From Symsagittifera roscoffensis (taxonomy: Eukaryota; Xenacoelomorpha; Acoela; Convolutidae), in NCBI RefSeq assembly GCF_963678635.1, contig NC_087066.1, positions 23,407,996 through 23,467,995 of the forward strand: a stretch of DNA of 60,000 bases. The letters are read 5' to 3'. Positions 46,701 through 56,700 of the stretch are shown in pieces. Each line of letters begins with the position of its first letter. Position 1 is the stretch's first letter. Made by a program: the position numbers and the translations under genes. The notes below the pieces were generated by a model. That model ran no database searches. It was not told where the DNA came from and was given only the letters and a program-made list of their open reading frames with translations.

Positions 46701-47342
46701 AAGAAGGCAGCTCATCTTGTCGTACAGCCTCGTTATTTTCCTCGCTTCTCCCCTTGACACGTCGTTGGTCCCGATCATCAGGGTCACCTTGTAAACTTTG
46801 GTCATCCCTAGCATGTCCAGGGTTGCCAACATCTGTGGCGTGGCAGCTCCAGCGAAACTCAAGATTCCCGTCTGCCAATGTGACTGGATCCGGGTCAACA
46901 CCCGCACCAGGCTGTCCCCTATGATTAGGTGAACTGCACCCTCTGGCACACGAGGTGGCGCTAGATACTCCACCCAGGCTGCGTCATGGAAGCAGTCCCT
47001 CCTGGCTCCCTGTTCCGCACTCCAGTCCAGCCGATTATGCCTGTGGTACCTCTTCTCTGTATTTTTCTTATAGCTTGCGATCACGACGCTCCTGACCGGC
47101 TGTTCCCTCCAAGTTGGGGGAAGCTCTGGCCTTGTCGATCTTTCACGACTCTTCTGCTGCAATTTCTCGCCTAGCTCCTTCAGGCGCGATGAGCCGCCAC
47201 TCAACTGACTGTCACTCGAGGTCGAGGTTGGGGTATATCCCGGTAGCACCACATCCATCAGTGGGCGTACAGGTTGTGTCTCTAGGCTGCGCAAGGAAGG
47301 CGTTGCGTCATTCGGTATCCAGACTTCCAACCCTTCACTCAT
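43728..47342 (-). CDS. ORF4: 1204-residue protein with an SGNH (GDSL) hydrolase domain
   Basis: An intact ORF with ATG at 47,340-47,342 that overlaps the stop of the ORF before it as ATGA. Residues about 135-315 carry the whole SGNH motif set: block I IIGDSLVR (Ser144), block II FAGAATP (Gly165), block III IGTNDV (Asn193) and block V DGIHFD (Asp287, His290). This predicts an esterase or acyl hydrolase. Residues about 560-790 look like a second, degenerate copy: VIVAGSDFEG, LLLFAGMNDH and IGDDHTA keep the pattern but not the Ser/Asp positions. The remaining 400 residues are unknown, with a hydrophobic stretch near residue 910-950. Esterase domains are known in ORF1 of CR1-type LINEs; I know of no standard gypsy protein with this layout. 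The substrate is unknown. Confidence 0.8.
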   Translation of the reverse strand: MSEGLEVWIPNDATPSLRSLETQPVRPLMDVVLPGYTPTSTSSDSQLSGGSSRLKELGEKLQQKSRERSTRPELPPTWREQPVRSVVIASYKKNTEKRYHRHNRLDWSAEQGARRDCFHDAAWVEYLAPPRVPEGAVHLIIGDSLVRVLTRIQSHWQTGILSFAGAATPQMLATLDMLGMTKVYKVTLMIGTNDVSRGEARKITRLYDKMSCLLEELRIQMDPILLTVCTVPYNMMFDQHAFEMNEKVRNLNKVIREIHRKSVLPVRLLDVAERMERKGFPEDTSIDGIHFDRPRGAEWLNDVFQEHINTLEADLLETAQFTLGPPPNPPFLASRALAGRLGTRVDTRDSSRSNQTRLQSATPMESEEVTSSTPPGSAISSVVVAEDRREKKSMETARLRYPEKVKELDLESLECRRELAETLGIERVSHEDLNRHHCVDWLKAHEAHFSRAKLMETTDLTGIPTKAIMGPINYRPLKLLGSPGLIAEPPKHRTSIARIRLATPAQLKVVDKLLNPRGMELPDAAYEGSKLAEDPRYGKPCGSTQLAKTLAVYDRADPAAARVVIVAGSDFEGTSPKLFWPETLIYSLPGAELNQMLTLVVAIKSEMPCEPELLLFAGMNDHLHAMGLLEQLKGNEIPTSRKIWEAIQALFAAMNEVQENVASRFGSKTKVVFTTSPGYANMPPALQFVYAVLILIAEGNEWRILMAAPNRELEPSNLRLCKSELAAAWADISHALRGFYGLADVLIVLDEVLLLEISNFARQLKFSPVIGDDHTAINQLTASLWFRFMEVKVANSTSKSRGPSNERRNVVETEKQLESMKYRLTQENGWWPFLTPRLENVTNKTREEAPLLVKQIWSFLEKQLELAEVRDMTVARFVSAANEVTIGGYWREHAKGELKTRRDYEILKFLSPCWEKEFLAGIFGTTATIFGAFVQEILGMPISLLLALYLVYPRYLFNMGPAYMFSRGVETLRVDGYLALVLLTHGELVSFHRLMEYGEPLSMGRVHTSIETSFYKCAAGLKTLLVQYLMMQNRHMTGEDENPTSREEWKKTNRGMPLLTDLCLAMRSDPMGIIRGLEEVVTCIYGPAKTYTFPDPLVTTYRHSVTHLSLISILDGTALNWCQQEVLRGRMSNTVLFGKVKDAELIVYNFRGQMQCRMGGKREGPIEMYPKFWNLNPLTADGREILRIPAWKECFALVKRELET

Positions 47343-48160
47343 GTGTTCTCTGGCCTCGCGGTCAAATTGAACCGTCCTCTGGCCCTGGGAGCTTCATCCA
47401 CCTCCATGCGCGACTCTGGCCTCGAGCTGGTCACCACTCGCTCGTTTGGCCTGGCTCCCTTCTGTGCGTCAAGCTCGCGTTGTCGCTGCTCTATTTTTTC
47501 CAACTCCGACTTCAGTTGATCACGATTCGCGACGTTCTCCCGCACCCTTAGTTCCTGCTGATGTTCAGCTCTTAGCATCTCAAGTAACTTCAGAGTCTGA
47601 TCTCGCTCGTTGACTGCCTGGTCTCTCTCCAGCTGAATCTTCTCCCGATCCAGCTTTGCCTGATCCCGATCGAGGTTCGCCTTGTTCCTTTCCTTCTGCG
47701 CCTTCTCGAGCTCTTTCTTTAGAACACCCAAATCCGGATATGCCTCGGTCGTTTGTTGCGCTCGCGACATCGACGGCACCTTACTTGAGCTCTGGCCTGT
47801 GGATCTTGCTGTTGGCCTAGTTGGTAGTGGGAATTCTCCTGCGCCGTGTTCGGTGTTGTTACTCAGGCCAGGATTTCTTGCCAAGTCAAAGCCCCTTACT
47901 CCTCCATCCACATTCCAAGACAACCATCTGGTCTGTTCTTGGTTTGATACACCCTCGGTGGTGTAGCCGATCATCAGGACAGCCTCCGTCGCAGACTCCC
48001 TGCACTCACCCTGGTCTTCCAGCTGGAGGATGGCATTCAGCATTACCGCCATTCTCTCGTCTATCTGGGTGTAGTCCAGATCCCTCAGGCGTCTGTACAG
48101 CTCATCAAGAGTGGGCTTCTTCAGGGCCGCGGGCATGGACTTCCAGTATCGGTCTGCCAT
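47339..48160 (-). CDS. ORF3: 273-residue coiled-coil protein of the giant element
   Basis: ATG at 48,158-48,160, TGA at 47,339-47,341. The N-terminal 90 residues look globular (MADRYWKSMPAALKKPTLDE). A Ser/Thr/Pro-rich linker follows, then about 100 residues of charged coiled coil with a repeating register (RDQAKLDREKIQLERDQA), and a basic tail (RARGRFNLTARP). It may be a nucleic-acid-binding multimer similar in role to LINE ORF1 proteins; this is inference. The stop overlaps the start of ORF4 (ATGA), which couples the two. Confidence 0.75.
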   Translation of the reverse strand: MADRYWKSMPAALKKPTLDELYRRLRDLDYTQIDERMAVMLNAILQLEDQGECRESATEAVLMIGYTTEGVSNQEQTRWLSWNVDGGVRGFDLARNPGLSNNTEHGAGEFPLPTRPTARSTGQSSSKVPSMSRAQQTTEAYPDLGVLKKELEKAQKERNKANLDRDQAKLDREKIQLERDQAVNERDQTLKLLEMLRAEHQQELRVRENVANRDQLKSELEKIEQRQRELDAQKGARPNERVVTSSRPESRMEVDEAPRARGRFNLTARPENT

Positions 48161-48615
48161 TCTTCGTAACTTCGGGATGTATGTAAGTATGCGTTAACCA
48201 GCTCAAGAATTACCTTCCCAACGTATGCGTTAACCAGCTCAAGAATTACCTAACCGACTTAAGTATTACCCAACTCAAGAATTTCTCTTTCTGTTTCCCG
48301 CTTGAGTGTAGTTGGATTTTCAACTTTGTTTTTCAAACTTGATCTGAAAACAGAAACCATATTAAAACTTAACTTGTCATGTTCCTAACCTAGAGACCCC
48401 CCTTTTCACCAGTATGGTTAAAATCTTATCATTCTCATAATTGGAATTTCCTTAAAAGCATGCAGATTCATTTTATGTTTTAGCACCGTTAACTCTTTTT
48501 TAAAATTCAATTGTCATGCCAATCATATCTTAAGATCCCTTTACCTGCGCCGCACCCCAGTACCTAACTCAAGACTCCTCCCTCACACCCGACTCGATAC
48601 CCCCATGTACCCGAC
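48161..48615 (-). other. Intergenic stretch between Pol-macro and ORF3
   Basis: 455 bp without a gene. It contains two copies of a block TATGCGTTAACCAGCTCAAG (about 48,188 and 48,224, period 36) close to the ORF3 start. The downstream ORFs need some way of expression, so this is where a splice acceptor or subgenomic start might lie. No clear signal could be fixed. Confidence 0.5.
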
Positions 48616-49986
48616 TCAGGCGATGCTCAAGTAGTACTTCTTATGAAGATACACCATTATCTCAGTTTCTGCAAAGACCACATGTAGGATAGCATACAAT
48701 TCCCTCTGGCTCAGTTTGCCCCTGTTTGGGTCATACACCGGCATTGAGACCTCTGTTATCCCTCTTTCAATCATGAAGTCTCGTAATCTTGTTAGTGCCA
48801 ATATCACGTGTTCGGGATCAATTGTGTTCCTGTCATTGACCCTCGTTACTAGGAAGCACAGATATTTGCTCGGGACTTGTGCCACTGACGGTGGAAGCGC
48901 TGCCATCCCTCCCAGTCCTGGTCTCTGTCTGAACAGAAACTCTACATTCTGGTACTCTCTTTTGAAGTCAGCTTCCAATCTTGATTTGAAACTCATGTCC
49001 GCCGTGATGCAGATCGCGCTGGTCCTGTTTGACAGGATGAAGTCGCTATCCGTTATCATGATGTTCTCCGAGTATTCATTGGGTATTTCGAATTTCGTTT
49101 TGAAATTCCGACCTATAGTAGGCTCTGGCTCTTCTTCCTCCAGTTCCAATTCACTCGTTTCTCTCACTTCCTTGAGCTTCTTTATCATCAAATTTTCGGT
49201 GTGGGTAAGTCCTACCCCCACTCCCCGGACAAAAATATTTATCGACGTCCCCGTCGATGTTGTCGGGTCTGAATTGTCCTGAGGAATGTCCAGTGGCCTG
49301 TCTGTTGCCGTCCATCCGAAAAGAGGGTCCTCTGTCTTCATGTAATTAGCTGCTGATACATCGACTTGCTGAATGCTTTGTCCTTCGCGGCTCTCGTCTT
49401 TGACATCACGCATCCACTCTAGAATCCTCAAGTTCGTGTTCTCCCTCCTCTCTATCTCACTCTGTTCGAGATCCGTTTCTACTTCTGGCGTCGAGTAATC
49501 ATCCTGCGGATAATGACCACCATCGTCAATGACCTGCCATTCCTCTCCGGCTTCCAGTTCGCCTGCCTTCAGTAATTCCTCGCCCAAATTGTCTGGCTGT
49601 ATCTTATCGATCAGGAAGTCATCCCCGTACCTGTTGTACCTCATGCCGGTGCGTTTACGATTGCCAGTCCTGGTTTCTGGTGGTGTTGGTCGATCCGGCT
49701 CCATCCACTTCGGCACCTCGTCTTGCTCCGGGTCGTTCCAGTCTTCTTCTACAAATGATCCTGCATCAGACCCCACTCCTATCTTTTCATTGTCGTCCAA
49801 ACTCAAGTTCTCATTACCATCATTTTTCTCTCGAGTACCTTTCTCATTCACTTCACACGCTGGCTCTACCACCAGGTACTCAAGACCCTCCATGTCCTTC
49901 GGTATGCACCAATCCTCTGGGGACGGGACGTGAGGCTTCAGATTTTCATAATGTGCCGCTCGCCCAGTACTCAAGCGATAGAACCG
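48616..49986 (-). CDS. Pol C-terminal extension with a macro-like domain
   Basis: Open in the same frame as pol directly after the TGA at 49,987-49,989. It begins YRLSTGRAAHYENLKPH, a normal gypsy integrase tail, so the segment belongs to Pol and has no start of its own. About 290 acidic residues follow. Residues about 308-450 (roughly 49,053-48,625) then resemble a macro domain: ICITADMSFKSRLEADFK, FRQRPGLGGMA, YLCFLVTRVND, and a final strand-helix pair ending in FAETEIMVYLHKKY. Macro domains bind or hydrolyse ADP-ribose. Here the usual glycine-rich second loop is replaced by YDPNRGKLSQ, so catalytic activity is doubtful. Identification is by pattern only. Confidence 0.6.
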   Translation of the reverse strand, partial: RFYRLSTGRAAHYENLKPHVPSPEDWCIPKDMEGLEYLVVEPACEVNEKGTREKNDGNENLSLDDNEKIGVGSDAGSFVEEDWNDPEQDEVPKWMEPDRPTPPETRTGNRKRTGMRYNRYGDDFLIDKIQPDNLGEELLKAGELEAGEEWQVIDDGGHYPQDDYSTPEVETDLEQSEIERRENTNLRILEWMRDVKDESREGQSIQQVDVSAANYMKTEDPLFGWTATDRPLDIPQDNSDPTTSTGTSINIFVRGVGVGLTHTENLMIKKLKEVRETSELELEEEEPEPTIGRNFKTKFEIPNEYSENIMITDSDFILSNRTSAICITADMSFKSRLEADFKREYQNVEFLFRQRPGLGGMAALPPSVAQVPSKYLCFLVTRVNDRNTIDPEHVILALTRLRDFMIERGITEVSMPVYDPNRGKLSQRELYAILHVVFAETEIMVYLHKKYYLSIA

Positions 49987-50751
49987 TCATTGTTGATGAA
50001 CCTCCGTTATCATGAATGGTCCCCTCCACTTCTTGAGTAGTTTCTTTGTTCCCTTGGGCGGTATTACATTTTGGAAGAACCACACGTATTGGCCCACTTC
50101 ATATGGCTTTGCTCTTTATATTTTTTCGTCGTATTTCCTGCGTTGCCTCATTTGCGCTTGCGCCGTGTTCCTCCTGCATAGCTCGTTCAACTCCTGTTGT
50201 CTTTTGATCGCTTCTATCACGTATGCCTGAGGCGACGTCCTTTTCCCTTCGCATTCCGGGTAAAAGAATGTCAGAGGCATTGCTCTCTCCCTGCCCGTCA
50301 ACATCATGAAAGGACTGATGCCCGTCGTTGAGTGCTGTGTACTGTTGTAGGCTCCTACTACCTGTGGCAGGTATTTGTCCCAGTCCGTCATGTATCTTGA
50401 GCAGTACACCCTTAACATGTTGACCAGTGTCCTGTTCTGTCTCTCTACCAACCCATTGGTCTGTGGATGATAGGTCGTCGAGTGTGCTTGAGCAATGTGC
50501 GATCTCTTCATCAATTCTTTTGTCAAATCCCCCACGAAAGCTTTGCCGTTGTCCGACTGGAAAGTCATTGGACAACCATACCGCGATATCCAATGCGTTA
50601 TCAAATGATCACATGTCTCTTCGGCCGAGGCTGTCTGGCACGGAACCGCTTCCGCCAACTTTGTGAAGTGATCTATTATAACCAGTATCTGGTTATATCC
50701 CGACTCTGTCATGCAGATTTTTTTATGGTCTATCTGCACCACTTCATTGAA
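49987..50751 (-). pseudogene. Integrase core and GPY/F domain, broken by stops
   Basis: The pol frame continues here after a TAG at 50,752-50,754. It shows the DD35E catalytic core: an Asp in VQIDHKKI, an Asp in FQSDNGKAF and the Glu in NGLVERQN, with 35 residues between the last two. After a TAA at 50,116-50,118 it continues with the C-terminal GPY/F-type domain (VGQYVWFFQNV to KKWRGPFMITEVH), and a TGA ends it at 49,987-49,989. All stops lie in one frame with no indel between them, so these look like point lesions. As it stands this copy should lack a complete integrase. Confidence 0.8.
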
Positions 50752-53700
50752 CTATGAGCTCTCAACGGACTTGAGGGGAAACTTCATCTTCCTTGGGTCT
50801 TTTACCTGGAGACATGCCAGGCAGGCATTCACCCATCTCTCGCAAGCTTTTCTCATTCCTGGCCAATCAAACCTGTGAAGTATCCTTTGTTGTACTTTGT
50901 CTATCCCCTGGTGGCCCATCTGGTCGTGTGATCTGAAGAGCACCTCTGTCTGGTACAATTGTGGTAGTATGATGAGGTTGTGTTTGTGTAATATCTTTTC
51001 CTCATCTCTCCTCTTGCACGCTACCACTCCATCAGCTGTGTGATAAAGTAAGTCTTTCTTTTCTTTGTAGAACTGGCTCAAGATCTTGTAGCTGTCTTCC
51101 TCAAGCTCCCCCTTCTCCTTGACCCCCGACTGGATCCATTTGGAGAGGTTACTTGTCATTTTGTCATTCTTCTGGGCTCTTATTAGGTCTGACAGCCTAT
51201 ATCTTGCCTTGACATGCTCCTTTAGCGCCATGATCTGTCCATTCATCTCACCAGGGTTGTGGATGTCATCACTCAGTTTCACGCATATCATCCTTTTCAC
51301 GATTTTCATGTCATCTTCTGGCACCAGATTCGTTCTGATGTTTGAGTTGCATGATAGTTCCCTGAATGGTTTCCTTGCGACCGCAATTTTCTCAAGTTCC
51401 TCACCACCTCGCATCTCCTGTATGTCCATGTTGTATGTTCCTGAAGATGGATCCGTCTGTAACTCCCTGTCGTGGTGCCTTGTCTTCTCTTCCGTCAGTA
51501 TCATGCACAGACTGTCTTGGTTTTCGCTGCTCTCATCCGAGTCTTCATCCCATCCTTCACGCTCCCCGGACAATTTTCCTTCTCCGGTTCCTTCTTCCGT
51601 GAACCTGGAACACTCCCCGGACTCTTGACCTAGTCCCAGGTGTTCATTATCTTCCTTGAATGTCACTTTCTTTTTCCTAACCTTGGTCTGCTCCAGAATG
51701 TCTTCGGGGATTTTGTCAACTAGTGACCGCACGACATCTTTGCTGTCAGTGACGCTTCCTCTTGATGAGTCAGTATCGTTCACTGTCTCTTTTCTCCGAA
51801 GTATAGTGAATTCCGGTTTCTCTTGACCCTTCTCCTGGATCACGGGCTTATCATCTGATAGTTTCTCGAGCAACCTCATTAAGTCATCATCTATCTGTGC
51901 AGTTCCTGCTTCCACCTGGTTAAGATCATAGCCTTTTGCCTTGAGCGTCTCCTTCACGATCTTCGACTTGAGTATAATCTCAATCGGAATCCTCTTGCTC
52001 TTCCTCAAGATGGTCTTCTCTGGAGGCTCTTTAGGCAATTCAGGATGATCTTCTATCGGTTTGCCTGACTTGTCCAGCCATCTCGTGAGTGGAAGACTGT
52101 CGTACGTTTCCTTGTCCATGAATGAGAAGCCATCTTTGATTTCAGGTCTGTCTGCTTCTCTTTGCTCTTGTCTCTCATAGAACTCCGTCTTCTTACTCAA
52201 GTTGTCGGCATTCTGATGTTTATCTCGCGTTCTATGCTCAATTATCATGTTGTATCCGTCCAGGCGAACTATCCACCTCCCAATGTAACTTTGGTCCATT
52301 GAGTACGTTTTCAGCCAGCTCAGTGCTCTGTTGTCGACTCGCAACTTGAATGGCTCACTGCCCAGGTATGCCCTGTATTTCTCGACAAAGGTAACCACCG
52401 CGAACATCTCAGCTTTCGGTGCTCCGTACTTCATTTCCGTGTCACTCAGGACTTTGCTCCCGTACGCTATTGGTCTCAAGACTGTCTTCCCATTCCATTC
52501 TTGTTCTTGGTGGAGAATCCCAGAAATCTTGACTACCGACGCATCCGTGTCCAGCACGTACATCCCTTTCTCAGTCGGCATACCCAGTACTGGTGCCTCA
52601 CATAGCTCTTTCTTTATCCTCTGGAATGACTCTTCTGCTGCGTTGTTCCACGTGAACTTCTTGCCCTTGTGTCTCATTAATTGTTGCATCGGGTATACCT
52701 TGTCTGCATAGCCTTTGATGAACTCTCTATAATAGTTAGCGAAACCCAGGAAGCTCATCAACTGGTGCTCTGTCTTCGGTGATATCCAGGTCAGGACTGC
52801 TTCCACGGCGTCCGTATCAGGTCTGATGCCGTGCTTGTCTACCATCCTGCCCAAGTATTTTATTGAGTCCTTGAGTATCTCGCACTTTGATGGTTTGCAT
52901 TTTAGCCCCGACCTCTTCATGCATGCAAACACTTCGTCTAGTCTCTCAATGTGGTCTTCCAGTGTTGGCGTCGCTATTACCACGTCATCCACGTAGCACA
53001 ATACCAGGTTGCCATACTTCTTCGTTACGCCTATCAGCGCGTGTGCCATCAACCGCTGAAACGTGGCTGTGGCATTGCAAAGTCCAAACGGCATCCGTTT
53101 CCATTGAAACAGACCCAACTCGCAGGCAAACCCTGTCTTGTCCCTGTCCTGCTTCCTTAGTGGTACTTGCCAAAAGGCCGAGCCTAAATCAAGAGTCGTA
53201 AAAAATTTTGCATCACCTAACTTCGAGAGGCTCTCATCAATCCTAGGTATGGGATAGGCATCCTTCACCGTGACGGAGTTCAGGTATCGAAAGTCACAAC
53301 AAAACCTCAACTGGTCGCCTTTCTTTTTGGCCATCACTACTCCACACGCCCACGGTGACTTGGATGGTTCTATCATGTCGTACTCTAGTAACGTCTCGAT
53401 CTCTTTTCTACACGCGTCCGATTTGTGTGGGGTCATGCGCCTCGCCCCCTCCCTGTGTGGTACCGCGTTTTCCTCAAGTTCTATTTCATGCTCAACGAAA
53501 TTACAACACCCGATATCCGCCTTATGCCTCGAAAAAACTTCCTCGTTCCGCTCTAGTACGTCCTTGATGGCTTCGAGCTGTTCATCTTTCAGTTTGCCCC
53601 TCAAATGTTCAATCTCCGGCAGGACCGGTTTTTCATTTTGCATTTCATCTAGTGTGGGTCGCTCTGGAAAGTTCGAACAGCTCGAAAGACCATCATCCGT

Positions 53701-56700
53701 TTCTGACTTAAGTGATTTAATAAGACCTGAAGAATCTTTTATTTTCTGCAATCGTCTCAAGATACAAATTTTGTCCCTGTGATTGGGACAATCAACAACT
53801 TCATTTTGTTTTGAGTTCTCAATCGTTTCATATCGAGTTTTAACCGATAAAGCATATCCCAGTTTCCTCCCTCTCTGTATCGTGATCGGTATATCAAGGG
53901 TATTCAACAAGACACTGACGCAGAGGCCGCTCTTCGTTATCGAGAATGATCTTCCTAAAACAGCAGCACTTTGACTATTAGGATTCGGAACTATACACAC
54001 CTGCTTGTTGTCACTTAGTTCATTGTAATTTTTCATCCTCAAGCTTACGATTGCCGCTTCATTAGCTTTTAGCCTCACCCTCCTACTCAAGAATACCGGT
54101 GCTTTGTTTTCATTTGCCATTATTAAATTTACCGGTTTCATTGCGTACCTCCTATCCGGGTTCCGTATCCTGAACATTGCGTTATTTAGATCAATCGTTA
54201 CGTCGAAATTCCTGATGAAGTCTCTGCCCAAAATGAATTGGTCAGATTCATCTAGGTTTTCTACTACAAGAAAACTCATCCACAGGTTACGTTCCCCCAG
54301 ATTGAGCGCTATTATCGGCGTTCTGCCTAACACGCGCAGGGCTCCTTTGTTCGCAGCCGACAACCGTATTCTCGAATCTATCAAGTCATCTTTGTTGAAG
54401 CCCATTCGTTCCCAAGTTTCGATTGGTATGACACTCAAGACCGCTCCCGTGTCAAGTAACCCACGTAACTGAGTCTTCTTGCCACTTATGTCTAGCACGT
54501 GCCCTGTCACATCTGCCTCTGTCCCAATGTGCATTGCATCTTCTTCAAGCATGGCGCAGTGTCCAATCGATCTCACTTTCAATTCTTCTTTCCCTACGTA
54601 GATTTGTCCTATTAGGTCTTCGTCACATGTTATCATCGTCTTGGTATAGATGTTAATCCCATCTATATTTAGCATCACCTCGTGTGGACCATAAGCTTCA
54701 GTATATCTGCTATCAACACGTACCGACTTGCTGCCCCCTCTCATGAGTAGTGCTCTCAAGGCTCTAGAAGTCGTTTGTGGGCTTATACAGCTCAAGTAAT
54801 CTGCGTACACGTCAATGTGCATTATCGTCTGGTCGCTCGGTTCGCTCAAGTTTCTGGTTACCTCGTGGCCGCCCACTGTGATTATCGACATTATTCTAGC
54901 CCCAATTTTCGATATGCCGAATGGCTTTCCCGTCACCATTTTTACAGTGTTACAATTCCCCGTCTTTGTTGAGCCCGGTACAGCCTCTGGTGTTTGGTTC
55001 GATCCGGTTAATGCTTCGTTGAAATTCTGTCTTTCGATCTCCAGCTTTAGTCGTTGCTCTATTTCTTTTGCAGCCAGATCCTGTTTTACTTTGGCAATTG
55101 CTTCCGTCGCCGCTTTCTCATAGTTTATCTCTAGCGAGTTCCCAGCCGCGGACTCTATCGCACCATTAACATGTGTTACAGCTTTCACTGTTTTCGTCGG
55201 CAATTCCGTGCTTGGTGCTCCTAAGTTCCTAGATTCAAACTCGTTTTGTCTATTCCGCTGATTCTGCACTGCCGCTAATGCCAACTTATGTTTGGGGTGA
55301 CTCTGGTCCTTGACCGCTTCCCAGAACAAGGGACAATCCATTCTGAAGTGCCCCTCCTGGTTACAGAAGAAGCATCTTGCGCCTATCTTGATGATTAAGC
55401 CACTATAGTACTCGTGTTCCTCCATCTGGCTCATGTCCTCCTCATCTGGTGCATATCCTAGACTCTTCATGCCTTGTTTGTATGTTGTGCAGTCAGCCAC
55501 GTGGTGATCCGCCGACCCGCAGTTCGCGCATGATCTGCGCTTGTCCATGTCATCTCTAGGCTTGTACCATGACGACCTCTGGGGTTGACTTCCCCCCTGC
55601 GTGTTCCTGTTTTCTGTATATTGGTATTTCTTGGGTTTCATCAGCATGTATTCCCTTGATTTCTGTCTCATTTCTTCTGGGGTTGGTGCGCTGTCTTTCG
55701 ACAATGTGTAGTATGTAGCTAACATTGTCCTTAAGTCATCACTTTTTACCCCATCAATGAACTTCGAGGCAATGCTGAAGTTTCTTCTGTTTGTCGACTC
55801 CTCTGGGTCACTCCTTCTTCTCAAGCTCTCGAGATCATCTAGGAACCGATCTATTGACTCGTCGTCCCTCTGCCTTCTCTTTTCAAATCGCATCATCGCT
55901 TGGTGACCCTTCATGCCTGACCCGAATCGATTCAGCAATATCTCGAAGATCTTGTCCGCGGTATCGCGTTCTTCTTCTTTCTTTGCAACCACGAATTTCA
56001 ATGCCGTGCCTTCCAGGTTACTGAGTATGGCTGTGCATGCTTGCCTTTCATCATTTAAGTTATCTTGTTCTAGATGTAATCTCATCACTTCCACCCACGT
56101 GTCAATGCATCCATCTGAGTCGTCTTTGAATTCTTTTGGCTTCTTGAAAGTTTTCCTTGATTTTCCGTCTCTCCTATCGCTCGAGTTAGTGTTCCTCGTG
56201 GCGAAGGCCTCTAGAGTCCTGTTCATCATCTCCCAAGTACTTGCCCACGTCATGGCATCCGGACCTGCGTTGCTGCTAGCTGTTGAGTCCCCCGGACCAC
56301 TCGTTGTGTTTGAATTCCCACTTTTCATGATTGTTTTATCAGCCGTTGGTGCTATGCTCACCGTATCCCGGGTTAAGGGCAACGGTGTCGATTGCCGTTT
56401 GCCCCTTTGTGGTTCCACAAAGTCAACTCTGGTGCCTTGCGTGCGATCCGCTGCCGGTCTTTCTTGTGAGGTAGAATTTCTCAAGATTGCATCCAATTTC
56501 GTCTGTATTGCACATGAACTTTCGGCCTCATTCTGGCTCATTGTGTCCAGCCTCTTTTCCAGGCTACCTATTTGGCTGTTGACATCATCATATCGGTTTT
56601 TCAACTGTTGCAAATCTTTTTTGATGTTCCCTTCTCGTTCTTTATTGGTGGCTTCTACCTTATCTGTCATCTCCTTGAGTCTCTCGTCTGTTGCCTTAGC

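Noticed and set aside
39277-48160. A retroviral envelope gene downstream of pol
   Set aside because: None of the three downstream ORFs shows a signal peptide, fusion peptide or C-terminal membrane anchor.
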